From Campylorhamphus procurvoides (taxonomy: Eukaryota; Chordata; Aves; Passeriformes; Dendrocolaptidae), in the NCBI GenBank assembly GCA_013396655.1, contig WBMV01004259.1:496001-560000 (forward strand): a stretch of 64,000 bases of DNA, in the 5' to 3' direction. Every line of letters begins with the position of its first letter. Positions within the stretch are counted from its first letter, which is position 1. The notes under the pieces are model-generated. The model ran no database searches. It had not been told where the DNA came from and saw only the letters and a list, made by a program, of their open reading frames with translations. Made by a program: the position numbers and the translations under genes. Of the stretch, positions 39,834 to 50,504 are shown piece after piece.

Positions 39834-40027
39834 GTCCATTTTGTGAGAAACGTGGTGATCCTTGTGAATCTCAGCCATGCTTAAATGAAGGCATATGCCA
39901 ATATAATCAGTCTGGATATATTTGTGCTTGCCCTTCTGGATTTCTTGGTCACAACTGCGAAATCGATATCAATGGATGTTCTTCAAGGCCATGTCAGAAT
40001 GGAGGTACATGTATCGATTTGCCAAAT
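39834..40027 (+). CDS. EYS: EYS internal coding exon B (two EGF-like domains), phase 1 to 0
   Basis: This exon is 194 nt long. Its acceptor follows a long T-rich tract (tttatttcttttag) and its donor is aaat/gtaagt. In phase 1 it is open throughout and joins exon A to complete the motif GFTGPFC, which closes the EGF domain begun there. It then holds one complete EGF domain (DPCESQPCLNEGIC, then YICAC, then GFLGHNC) and the first half of another (NGCSSRPCQNGGTCIDLPN). Both show the C-x-S-x-P-C O-glucose consensus (CESQPC, CSSRPC), and CQNGGTC fits the O-fucose consensus. The linker DINGC lacks the Glu/Gln of the classical calcium-binding EGF motif, so calcium binding is doubtful. The 194 nt size matches human EYS exon 6 as I recall it. 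A CR1 fragment begins about 30 bp downstream of the donor. Confidence 0.93.
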
Positions 40028-40057
40028 GTAAGTATAACTTTAAAGATCCTTATTTGA

Positions 40058-40230
40058 ACATAGAATTGCAGAATCTTAAAATTATTTGCTTGGAAGGCAC
40101 CTTTAAAGATCGTCTATTTCCAACTTTTTTGCGGTGGGCAGAGAACCCTAACACTAGAACAGTGTGCTGACAGTCCCATTGAACTTCCAGGGATGGGGCA
40201 TTTACAACTTTTCCCCTATCTCACCAATTT
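40058..40230 (-). mobile_element. CR1 LINE fragment close to the exon B donor, antisense
   Basis: The left end acatagaattgcagaatctt lies about 30 bp after the donor of exon B. It is followed by degenerate CR1 3' UTR (tgcttggaaggcaccttta, aagatcgtctatttccaact, acttccagggatggggcatt). It is truncated and clearly old. Confidence 0.85.
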
Positions 40231-40234
40231 AACA

Positions 40235-41831
40235 ACGACTATGTGTGGGACAATGTTAAAGGGTTAAGAGAAGAGAAGGTAAATGGTATCAGCTGCTCTT
40301 CCCTTACCTGTCAATGCAGTCACTACACCATAGAAAGCCACCATTAAGTCAGACATCATTTACCCATTGTGAAGCCATGCTCGCTGTTTCTAATCACCTC
40401 CCTGACATCCATATGCCTTGACATAGCTTCCAGGAGGATCTGTGTAAAAACATTTAATTCTAATGTAATTTTTCTAATTAGCTTTGCATGCTTCATAAAG
40501 AAACACAGCATTGTCTGGATGTGTACTGTTTGTAATACTTCTATGATAAATAGCCCAAATTCCATATTTTGGTTTAGTTGTTTGGTGATAGGAACTATCA
40601 ATGTTGTTTCGTTTCTTTTTTCCTCTCTCTAATAAAATTTTCTGACGTAAAACAGAATACATCAGTGATCTTTATTAACTAGCGTTTGTCTCTCAGTCTT
40701 CTTTTTCATGTGGTATATATTCCTGGTTCCCTTTTTTCTTCCTTTATTCTTTTTTCTAAAATAGAACAAATTCATACAGTAACAAAACTTTGATAACAAA
40801 GTTATACTTGGTTGTATGTCAAAAATACATTGTTGATGTTCTTTTATGAGCAAAACTATTGCAAATAACAGTGACTATACACAACCAAAATAGTGAGAGT
40901 TCAAAAGCTTAGTTATCACCAGTGATACATGCTCATGCACAGAAAAGGAAAAAAATAGAGACATCTAAATTGCTGGGCAAATTGGTAGATTCCTAAGTTG
41001 TGAAATCTGTATAAATATTTATATTATAATATCACATACTATTTTATGCAATAGACAAATGGATGCAGTAGTTTGTTTCACATATATAGAAATTTCTCAA
41101 TAGGTGTTGAAGTTTCATGATTATACCTTTAAGATCAATTCTAAAGAAACACCTGAGGACTTCCAATTTCTCTAGGGGAACAAACCCCTTTATTTTTTCC
41201 CTTTACCCTATGACTTCAAAAAGCCTATAAAGAACATAATATTATTTAGAAATATAAGGGTGAGAGTTTTCACTCTAAGAAATATTTTGTTTTGCAAAAT
41301 AACTTGTTTTTCTTACTCTGCAATTAGAAATTGCAGTAACTGACAGTTTTCTCTCATGATTGTAGAGAAGCATTGTCTCTGTGATTCATATTGAAGGGGA
41401 AAAAGAATACATACAATTTTCTTTTCTCCTCTAGTAAGAGGTATCTGATGGACCTTATGTACTGTTACTGTTTGGTAGATGTAAGCATTACCTTGGAACA
41501 AATTCAGAAATTAATAGAAACCTAAATGAAATATAAAACTCCTTGATTCAGTTATGAAATCACAAAGCCAGCCAATTTTTGAGCTGGTATACTTCCAGCT
41601 AGCAAACCCAAATCTAGTGTAATCTGTGCTGGAAGGCCTGTTTCACTTGCCCTAAATCAAGTTTGTAACATATCTGAGGCTAGAACTGCTTTTTGCTTTG
41701 TGTTTCTAGACTGTTTAATATGATGAAATCCTGTCCTTGTTAGGGTCTCTATAGTAATGAAAGTAAACACTAATTTTTATACTGCCTTGTGTTTCACAAA
41801 TAATTATTTCTAATTTCCTTGTCTTCTACAG
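40235..41831 (+). other. EYS: EYS intron between exons B and C, rest
   Basis: AT-rich intron. The overlapping small frames on both strands between 40356 and 40853 show no domain. Confidence 0.6.
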
Positions 41832-41959
41832 GATGTGGCATGTATCTGTCTGCCAATATTTACTGGCAGGTTCTGTGAGAGAATACTGAATCCATGTGAA
41901 TTATTTCCTTGTTTAAATAACGCAACTTGCATAGCTCAACAGCAGAACTACAACTGCCG
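41832..41959 (+). CDS. EYS: EYS internal coding exon C (EGF-like), phase 0 to 2
   Basis: This exon is 128 nt long. The acceptor is a good pyrimidine tract (ccttgtcttctacag) and the donor is gccg/gtaaga. It is read in phase 0 directly after exon B and ends with two bases of a split Arg codon. It completes the third EGF domain with the residues DVACICLPIFTGRFC, then starts a fourth (NPCELFPCLNNATC and NYNC). CLNNATC fits the O-fucose consensus, and NAT is an N-glycosylation sequon. EGF domains split between C3 and C4, as here, are not separable modules, so skipping this exon would shift the frame. The length equals human EYS exon 7 from recalled transcript numbering. Confidence 0.92.
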
Positions 41960-43520
41960 GTAAGACTGGAAATCATGTTATGTCAGTACGTCATTGGCTC
42001 ACTTGATGATATTCCACAGATTGAAGAAAGAATAGACAGTATATTTCACAGAACTCTATAGGCTTTTCTTTTAAAATTTTTAATTTCTTGTTGGTGCTTT
42101 ACTGTATTAGTCTACTTGAAAACTCTTAAAGTGATCCTAAAAGATTTAAAGCATTTAAGGGGCTATAAATTGTTTCATTGCTAATACTGTAAGATAAAGC
42201 ATATAAATCCTGACACATTGATGATAAGTGAGACAGTTATACTATAGGTGACACTTCCTTTCAGGCTGTATGATGTTTACGTTTTTTTCTGAAAAGATAA
42301 GACAACCTATTTAATTTCTAGTTCACAGGCATGCATTAGTAGACCTTAGGTTGATACTTCAAGCAGCATATTAAAACTGTTTTATTCAGAAATACCATGC
42401 TAAAAGTTATCCATTTGAAATAACAGAAGTGTCTAATTTAATTTCATCTTAAAGTTTTTAGATTTTTTTTTTAATGTCACTAAGTAGTACAATTTGTCCT
42501 CTTCCCAGTTGCTTGGCTTTTACCTGGCTGGCTAAATTCTACTAAACATTACTGAAATGCAGTAAATAACTCTCAGATTTTGGTACATTCATAAAAGCAG
42601 AGAATTGAAAGCTGTGATACACAAAGACCTGACATCTTATGAATGCAGTAGAAACTGCAAAAATAGAAGTATAGAACACGTAAAAGTCCACCAGCTGAGA
42701 TTCAATTTAGAAATCTGGAAACAAAAGTAAGTAAAATTATGTTCACAGTCTCTGCAAAAAAGAAAATACTCACAGTTTTATTTATACTTACTCCCAAATA
42801 GATACGAACACACTTACACACACAAATATACTGTTAGATCTTCCCATATACATATGTATAGCACAGTATAATGTTATTATTCCTTTTCAAATTCTTTAAA
42901 CGAAGATATAAGTCAATAATTTTCTATTATATAGCCAGTCTTTCACACAGTATGAAATGATGCTTTGAAGTTTACATTTAAAAATATGCATAATATGACC
43001 AATTAATTTAAAAATGTAGATTGCCTTTATTGAAAAAAAAACAAACAAAAGTAATAAAAATATTATTTCTGTGTGCACAATGCAAATTGAATAATTTACA
43101 ACTCCACAAAGCCATGAACCTTATTGTACCATAGAAATTGTTTAATAAAAATAACCATGGAAAGGCATCATGGTTTAACAATCTTTCCATTGATAATTTT
43201 ATGTGAGAAAAAGCATGGAAGTCATTATTTAGATCAATACAACAGAACATAAAAATGGGCAATTAAGAAACCATTTTACATTTGGATAGGTTATAAGCAT
43301 AATAATGCTAAGAATGCTCTAAAAAAGGGAACTAACAACCTAGAGAGAAAACTGTGAATAGTGTCCATCCACATAGTTTTTGCTAGCATTCAATTTGCAC
43401 AACAGGCATTTTTGATGAAAGAAGAGATCTCCAGAAAGTGACTCATCTCTTCCAGAGAGAAATATCCAGGACAGTTGAGACAAAGCATCCTGTGGAAGTT
43501 CCCAGTTTTCTTTGTACAGG
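41960..43520 (+). other. EYS: EYS intron after exon C, first part
   Basis: AT-rich sequence with no exon or transposon recognised. Minus-strand frames at 42896-43262 are low complexity in composition. Confidence 0.55.
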
Positions 43521-43526
43521 GACACA

Positions 43527-43800
43527 ATAGAATCACAGAATGCTAGAACACAATGAATATTCAATATAATCATAGAACAGCCCAAGTTGGAAGAGACCTC
43601 AATAGATCCTCTGGTCCATGGGAAAGGGAACTGAGATGAGATTATCTAGTACCCTGTCAATCGCACATTGAAGATCTTCACTATTTAGTTTTGCCATTCA
43701 GTCCCCAAAGGCTCCAGCTAGGGGTTGCAATAATTTTTAGTGAGTATATTTAATAATCTAAAAATAATTTCCTCTTTTTTCTGTGAAATTAAAATTTCTA
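43527..43800 (-). mobile_element. CR1 LINE fragment, antisense
   Basis: Two terminal-repeat-like sequences (tagaatcacagaatgctaga at 43528 and taatcatagaacag near 43567) precede agttggaagagacctcaata and gatcctctggtccatgggaa, which is CR1 3' UTR of a diverged subfamily. The right border is vague, because similarity fades near 43800. Confidence 0.75.
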
Positions 43801-43844
43801 CCATTTATTCTGAAATAATAAATATAAATTTTGTGTATATTTAT

Positions 43845-46240
43845 ACCTTTATACTTGGAAGGAGGCATTTAGGTGAGAAAGCTTTTTGAAGGAGTATGAA
43901 TTACTTGTTTTTCACAAGGAGACCACATTCAGTAATTTTGTTTGTGAGAGCTGCAGTCTTGCCAAAGTCAGAGTACTGAAATATAATTAAGGTGCTAACT
44001 GCTAGAGAGGGCCGACAATCAGAATATGTTATTATTTTTCGGATTCAAAATTGTCTTTTTAAATTTATGTCTTACTTTAATTAGTTGACTAACAGAGAAT
44101 TTCTGAAGACCTATATGGAACAGTGGTTAAATAGTTTCAGTTTTGTAAAGTCACACACCTGAATGCTGTTGGCCCGTGAGTCATATTTTAACCCACTGTA
44201 CCCAAAGAAAACCTGACATTAACTATGTTGCTTTATTCAGGATGCTTGGAGCTGCTCATTCAAAGTTTTAAGTGAAGATTTGTTTCATTTTTGGTAGTCA
44301 TTGTCAAATACTGTATGTTATGTCTGTGTCTAATTACTCCACAATAACCATATGTTTCATGAAGTATAATACCACTATAACAATAGTACTACTAGGTTCA
44401 GTGTAATACTACATTTAATACTGCCACATTATGCACTTTTATAGCATTTTAACATTATAAATAAATGTCATGACATTTAGATCACATGCACATACAAGTT
44501 GAAATAATAGCTGAATTGACCTTTTTACTTCATTATGTTTTGTTTTGCTTCCCCCTGTCTTATGTGGTTTTCCTTATGTCCAAACTACATTCTTCTTCTA
44601 TCCATCACAATCTCAGCTTCCATCTACACATCCCTCCTTCTCTGGGAAAACAGTTGTTTTTCACTCTAAACATATAACCAAACAGCTCAATTTAATTTTC
44701 TCCACTTCAGTTATGATGTATGACTATCTTGCATCATAATTCCATCCTTTCAGTCTTGATATCATATACAACTTTGTGCTAAGAATCTATTAGCTTTTTT
44801 CTTAAATGTCAAAATTTAGGGTGAGTTCAAATAGCCAGTGAACGAACATATCCATCACAATAAGCTGTGATTGTTTTCTTTGTATCTTCTATTTTCCATG
44901 TTCTTCAGGAGAAAAAAAAATAGTCACAAAAGATGTGGAAGGGTGTTCTGAGAAAATTTGTTCTAGTGTCATCTCTGGAACTCTATTGTCAAATTTTTTG
45001 CTGTTAGTTTACACTTACCTTCCCTGACATTGGTATATTTATTGCAAAAAAATACAATTAAAACAAAAATAGGAAAAATGAGCAAATATAAAAATTAGAA
45101 AAAGCAGCTTCTAAAATTTTCTTCCAAGATTATCTGTTTATGAAACAATCATAAACTAGCTAAACAAATTGAAGCTGAAAAGCTAGGAACTTTTCCACTT
45201 TTACTCAGATCATAGGTGAAAATAAATCAGTAAAAAAATGTTGTAATTTAATTGCTCTGATTTGATTTTAGATGTTATTTAGGAAGGAAATTATGAAAAA
45301 AGCCTCTTTTTAATTATTATTTTACATTCCTTTTATATGTAAATTGAATGGATAAATGATGTTATCATGTAAAGGACAATAGATATGCTATCTGTTGACA
45401 TGAGTACTTTTTTTTAGAGGGAAAAATCAGGATGTAACTATCTGATATTTCTGAATGTGCTGAACTAAATGCAGTTAAGTATTATGAAAAACTCCTTTTA
45501 GCTACCATACATGAACAGGTAATTTGTTAAGAATTGAAGCCAATTGCTTGAAATGGCAGCAATGTAATTACATATAAAAACGTTTTCAAGAGGAGGGTGA
45601 GGATTATGTAATCCATTGCTACTTGTATAGTGTCTTTCTGTGGTTGTTTCTATACTAATCTCAAAGCATATAACTATTTAGAGAAGGTTTTCCTGTATTC
45701 ATCTACCTCTGTCCAAATGGCCCTACCATGAATTGTGTGGATGGACTCCAGAGATTTCTGATTAAATCTAACCTGTTTAATATTTAACTAAGGTTAATAC
45801 GTGACTTAAGCCTGTGGATATGCTAGGTGTGCCTGTACATTCCTCAGAAGCAGAGATATACCCACTGATAGATCTCTTTAACTGATTAGAAAGTATGGTT
45901 AACTCAGATACTTTCTGTATCTGAGCTAATTGTTACTGAAAATATAACCCTTACTTTTGTATGCTGTGAGAGGTTTAATACATTTTGAAAACAAGAATGG
46001 GATTTTATTTTTTTTTTAATGGGAAAACATAAGCAACACAACCGAATTTTATACCTGTTAGGAGCAAGAACATAGGAGAAGAAGAATCAATTCTGTGTTG
46101 TCTTCATTATTTCCAGCTTCTGGACTGTTATTTGACAATGTATCCCTGTAAAGCCCTGGCTCCAAGCCATGCTCTGCCCAGGAGTTTTAAGTATATTTAA
46201 GACTCTCAAGAGTCTTAAACTCTTGAAACTTTTGCAGAGT
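43845..46240 (+). other. EYS: EYS intron, no recognised element
   Basis: AT-rich intron. A short hairpin (ttaagactct-ca-agagtcttaa, 46197-46218) lies near its end. No exon was seen. Confidence 0.55.
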
Positions 46241-46249
46241 CTCCAAGTT

Positions 46250-46900
46250 CTTTAATACTTTGATTTTTTGTAAAGAGAACTCACTACACTCATTTCCCAA
46301 AGGATTTCTTTTAATTTAGTGAGAAAAAAAAGCATTTTGGCAAAAGGTTTACGGGAGTAACATACAACTAAGGAGTAGAGTTCACAAAGTAGCTAGCAAA
46401 CCCCAACCCGTAACTCAGTGAAATACAACCCATCAGTTTTTAGTTACCCAAAAGGAAAGAATAAAGGAAGGAAAGTGATTAAGAGAAGAAAGAAGGAGTA
46501 AAGAAAGAGGTTAGAATAAGAAACTCTTATAACCACCACTGGAGAGTCACATGACAGCAGGTCCCAGGTGAGCAGACAGGTGAAGAGGGAAGCCCTGTAT
46601 CCCTCTATTTATGTGCCCCAGCCACTGTGCCTGCCCCTCCCAAGGGGGGACATTCACCTCACTGACCACTCCGTGTCTCCAGGCCAGGTGAGGGGTGATG
46701 CAGCCTGTCGGAGGCACCAGGAGCAGGTAAGCTACCAGACAGCCGTTTGACTGACACCTGCCCTGCCACATTGGTTCTCATGCTTGGGGCTGTAGGACAT
46801 GTCCCTTTGGACAGTGCCATGAGGCCTGACCCTGTCCCCTCGCCCAGTGAGATACAAATCTGGTCACTCAGAGCCCCTTAGAAAAAGCTAAGCAGAAACG
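46250..46900 (-). mobile_element. Probable ERV LTR, antisense, borders uncertain
   Basis: A GC-rich block (46540-46860) and a purine-rich block (46445-46520) stand out from the AT-rich intron. On the minus strand ggcacataaatagagggata (about 46600-46619) is a TATA-like box, and an attaaa signal lies further on near 46312, the order expected of an LTR. The layout resembles the LTR at 56454-57310 (GA-rich tract, then an accac motif, then a GC-rich part). I could not find matching ends or a target-site duplication. Confidence 0.5.
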
Positions 46901-47853
46901 TCCCATCTATTACTTTTGGATTCCTTTACAAAAACAGATTTTCATCTACCTGGCCATTTTGTTTCTCTTCCTAAATCTTATCTTCTGTTGATACTAGAAA
47001 GAGCCTTTAGACAGAGGACCATGCTGAGTATGTCTGTAAGAAGATACAGCGTGAGGGATTATGCATGTATCAAGATACAAATATTCAAATATTTTACTAC
47101 AAGGTTCCATTATTATTTTTGATAAGACTTGCTTACTATACATTTAAATCTCACCCTTTTGATTTCTGTATATGGGATTTTTTTAAACACTGGAGAGCTA
47201 CATAAGATATTCTCCTACTAATCACAAGTGCTGACATGAAGCAGAAGAAATTTCTGTAGTTCCTTTTACCATAGAAAAGTTACCCACAGACCCATTGGCA
47301 TCCTTTGGAACTAACAAACAGTCACAAAAATAGAATAATAATTTTCTTCTTTAAAGAAAATACTGAACTACAATTAGGAAAACCAACTATGCATTTTTCT
47401 CTCTACAATTTCCCTTAGCATGTCATTATTTACGACTGTTTAATCATTCACAATGACTGATGTTATTACTTTAAAACTCACTTATCATCATATTTGTAAT
47501 TTTTCCTCTCTGATGCTTTAATTGACTCATTTTTTCTAATAGTTTTCCAAAACCTTGTTACTTTATTTAGAGCTGTTTATCAAATATTACCTCATTCTAG
47601 ATTTTTTTTTTCCTGGAAGATTATAGTGGTACAAAAAAAGCTTTAATCAATGCAATGAATTATTTTATGGAAAAGCAAAATTATTCAGAATTATGATTTT
47701 TAATTCCATGAAAACATATTTTGTGTATTTTAAATAACATATGAGATCCATTTTGTTACTGCAAGAACATTATTTTATAGAATTATAGAACATAATTAAA
47801 TACAATTATCTTTTAAAATGCAAGTCTTCTAAAATACACTTGTTTATTTGCAG
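46901..47853 (+). other. EYS: EYS intron before exon D
   Basis: AT-rich intron ending in the exon D acceptor. Nothing else recognised. Confidence 0.6.
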
Positions 47854-47968
47854 CTGCATGCCAGGATTCACTGGAAGAAACTGTGAGGAAGTAATTGACT
47901 ACTGCAGGCTGCTCAGCATCAACTGTCTGAATGAAGGATTGTGTCTTAATATAATTGGAGGATTCACT
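47854..47968 (+). CDS. EYS: EYS internal coding exon D (EGF-like), phase 2 to 0
   Basis: This exon is 115 nt long, with acceptor tgtttatttgcag and donor cact/gtaagt. One base completes the Arg codon left by exon C; the rest is open. It finishes the fourth EGF domain (RCMPGFTGRNCE) and opens the fifth (VIDYCRLLSINC, NEGLC, NIIGGFT). This segment is the most EYS-like stretch in the window: the wording around SINCLNEGLCLNIIGGF is, to my recollection, nearly the same in human EYS. C1-C2 spacing in this fifth domain is six residues, longer than the usual four. The 115 nt size matches human exon 8, whose donor I recall as c.1299. Skipping it would cause a frameshift. Confidence 0.94.
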
Positions 47969-48605
47969 GTAAGTAATTTAATACATGTTAAACTAATTCA
48001 GTGTTCCAAAGCATAAAAGCTTCAGACAAGCAGAACTTGAAATGCATTCATTACTCTAAGAGACAGGAGGGGCATAGTCTTATAGGTTTTATTTATTTAA
48101 ATCAATAACACAAGGACAATTCACTAGGGTAATATAGATTTCTTTTATTACTTTTCTACAGAGACTGTGTTTAGTACTATATAAAATAACTGAAGGGTAT
48201 TTTTATAGTAAGAAGAATTTATAACTAATTGTGATCCAGTTCCATTACCCACAAAGATGATAATCACAGCTGTATTTCAGCCTTTAAAAATACATTGCTT
48301 GAATTAAGAACACCTGTTGCCATTGTTTTATCCAGATTCAAGTTACTTACCGAAAGAACGACATGTTTAAACTTAATACAAACCTAAAAGTTTGATGATA
48401 AAATTGTAGTGTGGGGAAGTTCATTCCAACTGAGAATTTGGGGAAAAAAAAATCTACTTAACTCTCAAAATAGCTCCTGAAAATGTTAATCAAGATCCAT
48501 CACGTAGCAAGATTCTTCTGGATGTAAAAATAGTTTCTCCAGCAGCTGTATTTGGGAACAACTTAAGGTCATTCTGAACAGCTGCTTATTCTGTGAATGA
48601 TGGTT
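47969..48605 (+). other. EYS: EYS intron after exon D
   Basis: AT-rich, no exon or repeat border identified before the CR1 end at 48610. Confidence 0.6.
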
Positions 48606-48609
48606 GATG

Positions 48610-48760
48610 ATCACAGAATCATAGAATGGCTGAGGTTTGAAAGGACCTCTGAAGGTCACCTTGTCCACCACTCTGAACAAGTAGAGTCTCTTAGAGCCAT
48701 TTATCTAGTTCTAGTCCACTTATCTGTTTGGGTGTTCAGACAAAATGTAAAATGTATTGG
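48610..48760 (-). mobile_element. CR1 LINE 3' end fragment, antisense
   Basis: The terminal repeat tcacagaatcatagaatggc is followed by ctgaggtttgaaaggacctc, gaaggtcaccttgtccacca and a degenerate cttagagcca block. This is the last 100-150 bp of a CR1. It may be the 3' end of the same element as the CR1 at 49615-50500, separated by 850 bp of other sequence. Confidence 0.88.
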
Positions 48761-48769
48761 TATTACGGT

Positions 48770-49610
48770 TATTCCTTACATCAGCGAATAGGAAGGGTGA
48801 TCCTTTCTGTAAGGGAAGGAGAGCTGGAACCAAAGGCAACAGCAAAGCCAGCAGTGACAGTAACCTCAACAACAAAGGGCACAATCCCTCAACATATACA
48901 GATCCACAGATTCAGCCAGAAGTCCAGTGAACACCAGACAAGTATGTAGTGCTGAAACAGGTTTGCAGTCGAGCTGGGCAGCTGGTTCAACAGATCAGAA
49001 TCATTAAGATACAAAGCTGGATCCAGGCATACTGAAAAAAAAAAAAACCAGCTCTGGAAAGGGACTAGTTCAAATGCCTGAGCTTAAATGCAGCTCATGA
49101 GTAAACAAATGAAATTGTGAATATCTCAGAGGCGACTTCTCTTTTCACAGTAGGATGATCCAGGATGGTAGTGGTGGACTGCATCAGACCTCACCGTGAG
49201 CATTGTCATTGTCAGCAGTTAAACACATGAGAGGAGGGAAAGAGGTCACCAAGGAAGCATGCAAAAAAGTATAATTGTAGGCAGGTAATGCTAATTAGGG
49301 TCTAATGATGCATTCAAGGTCCTGACAGTTTCTCTGAATATTCCTTGTATGAAGCAGAAGATGTAATAGCTTGTGTATCTAGATGTGTTCTGTTACAGCC
49401 AACTGCCAAGACGACTGTAAAATATTAGAATTCTGTCAAAGACAACACTTTATGTTTTGGTTTTTTTCCCAAAGTTTGAACAAGTACAAGCTGATTAAAA
49501 TATTACTGTCATTGGACTTACAGTCTTGAAGATTTGTGATGTAGTTGCTATTCTAATTTAAATACTTTCCTTAGATTTTTTTTTGCAAATCATATTAAAT
49601 TAACTAAAAC
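48770..49610. repeat. Probable unclassified repeat between two CR1 pieces
   Basis: This stretch is less AT-rich than the intron on either side and contains an A13 run (about 49034-49047). Motifs such as gccagaagtccagtgaacac and caggtttgcagtcgagctgg look like LTR-type sequence, but I cannot assign a family. Its position between a CR1 3' end and CR1 reverse transcriptase sequence suggests an insertion. This is inference. Confidence 0.35.
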
Positions 49611-49614
49611 ATGA

Positions 49615-50500
49615 ATGGTCAAAGAGGTCAAAGAGACCACCCCAGTGCAAAGCACAGCAGGAAAATCCCCTCCCTCAACTGGCTAGCGATGTGCTTGATG
49701 CCCCCTGGGACACGGTTGGCCCTCCTGGCTGCCAGAGCACTGCTGACTCATATTCAACTTGTCAGTCAGGTCCCTTTCCACAGCACTTCTATCCAGCCTC
49801 GCATTCCCTAGTCCATAAACACAATCAGGGCTCCCCCATCTCCCATATGGCATTTTCCCATGTTGAACTTCATATGGTTGGTGATTGCCCACATCTCTAA
49901 TTTGCTGAGGTCTCTCTGCAGGACCTCCCTTCCCACAAAGGAGTCAACAGTTCCTCCTAATTTAGTGCCATCAGCAAACTTGTGTAGTATTCCTTTGAAT
50001 CCTGCATCTGAGTTGTTAATGAAGATGTTGAAGAGAACTGGACAAAGAATGGAGCCCTGCAGAACCCCAGTAGTGACTGGACACCAGCCTGATGTTACCT
50101 CAATCACTTTAACTCTGTGCACGACCTGTGAGCCAATTGCCCACTCATTGTGTAACATGGTTATTCAGCTGTACACTGAATATTTTGTCCGGAAAGATAC
50201 TTTCAGAGACAGTATCAAAACCTTTGCTGAAGTCCAAACAGATTAAACATACTGTCCTTCCTAGACCAACTAGGTGGGTGGTTACCTTGTCGTAGAAGGA
50301 AATCAGGTTTGACAAGCAGGACTTCCCGCTCATGAACCTGTGCTGACTGTGACCAGTGATTATGTTGTCCTCCAGGTGTTTTTCAACACTTCCCATACTA
50401 ATCTTTTACATGATTTTACCAGGCACTGAAGTGAGACTGACAGGTCTGTAGTTTCTGAGGTCCTCCTTATTCTCTGTGTGCAGATGACCACAGAAAATAG
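49615..50500 (-). mobile_element. CR1 LINE reverse transcriptase fragment, antisense
   Basis: The minus strand has broken reverse transcriptase frames. One has HRVKVIEVTSGWCPVTTGVLQ followed by ILCPVLFNIFINNSDAGFKG and ILHKFADGTKLGGTVD. An upstream one has HSQHRFMSGKSCLSNLISFYD and VCLICLDFSKGFDTVSESI, where FSKGFDTV corresponds to the CR1 motif with the first catalytic Asp region. The catalytic FADD-type block reads FADG, one of several defects. It belongs to a CR1 subfamily distinct from the copy at 7663. Confidence 0.93.
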
Positions 50501-50504
50501 TAGT

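Noticed and set aside
39922..40170. Frame overlapping exon B on the + strand
   Set aside because: It runs in a different frame from the EGF-coding one and reads past the donor into a CR1, so it is a shadow of the real exon.
47770..47800. tatagaattatagaacataa, looking like a CR1 terminal repeat
   Set aside because: What follows is not CR1 3' UTR but the polypyrimidine region and exon D.
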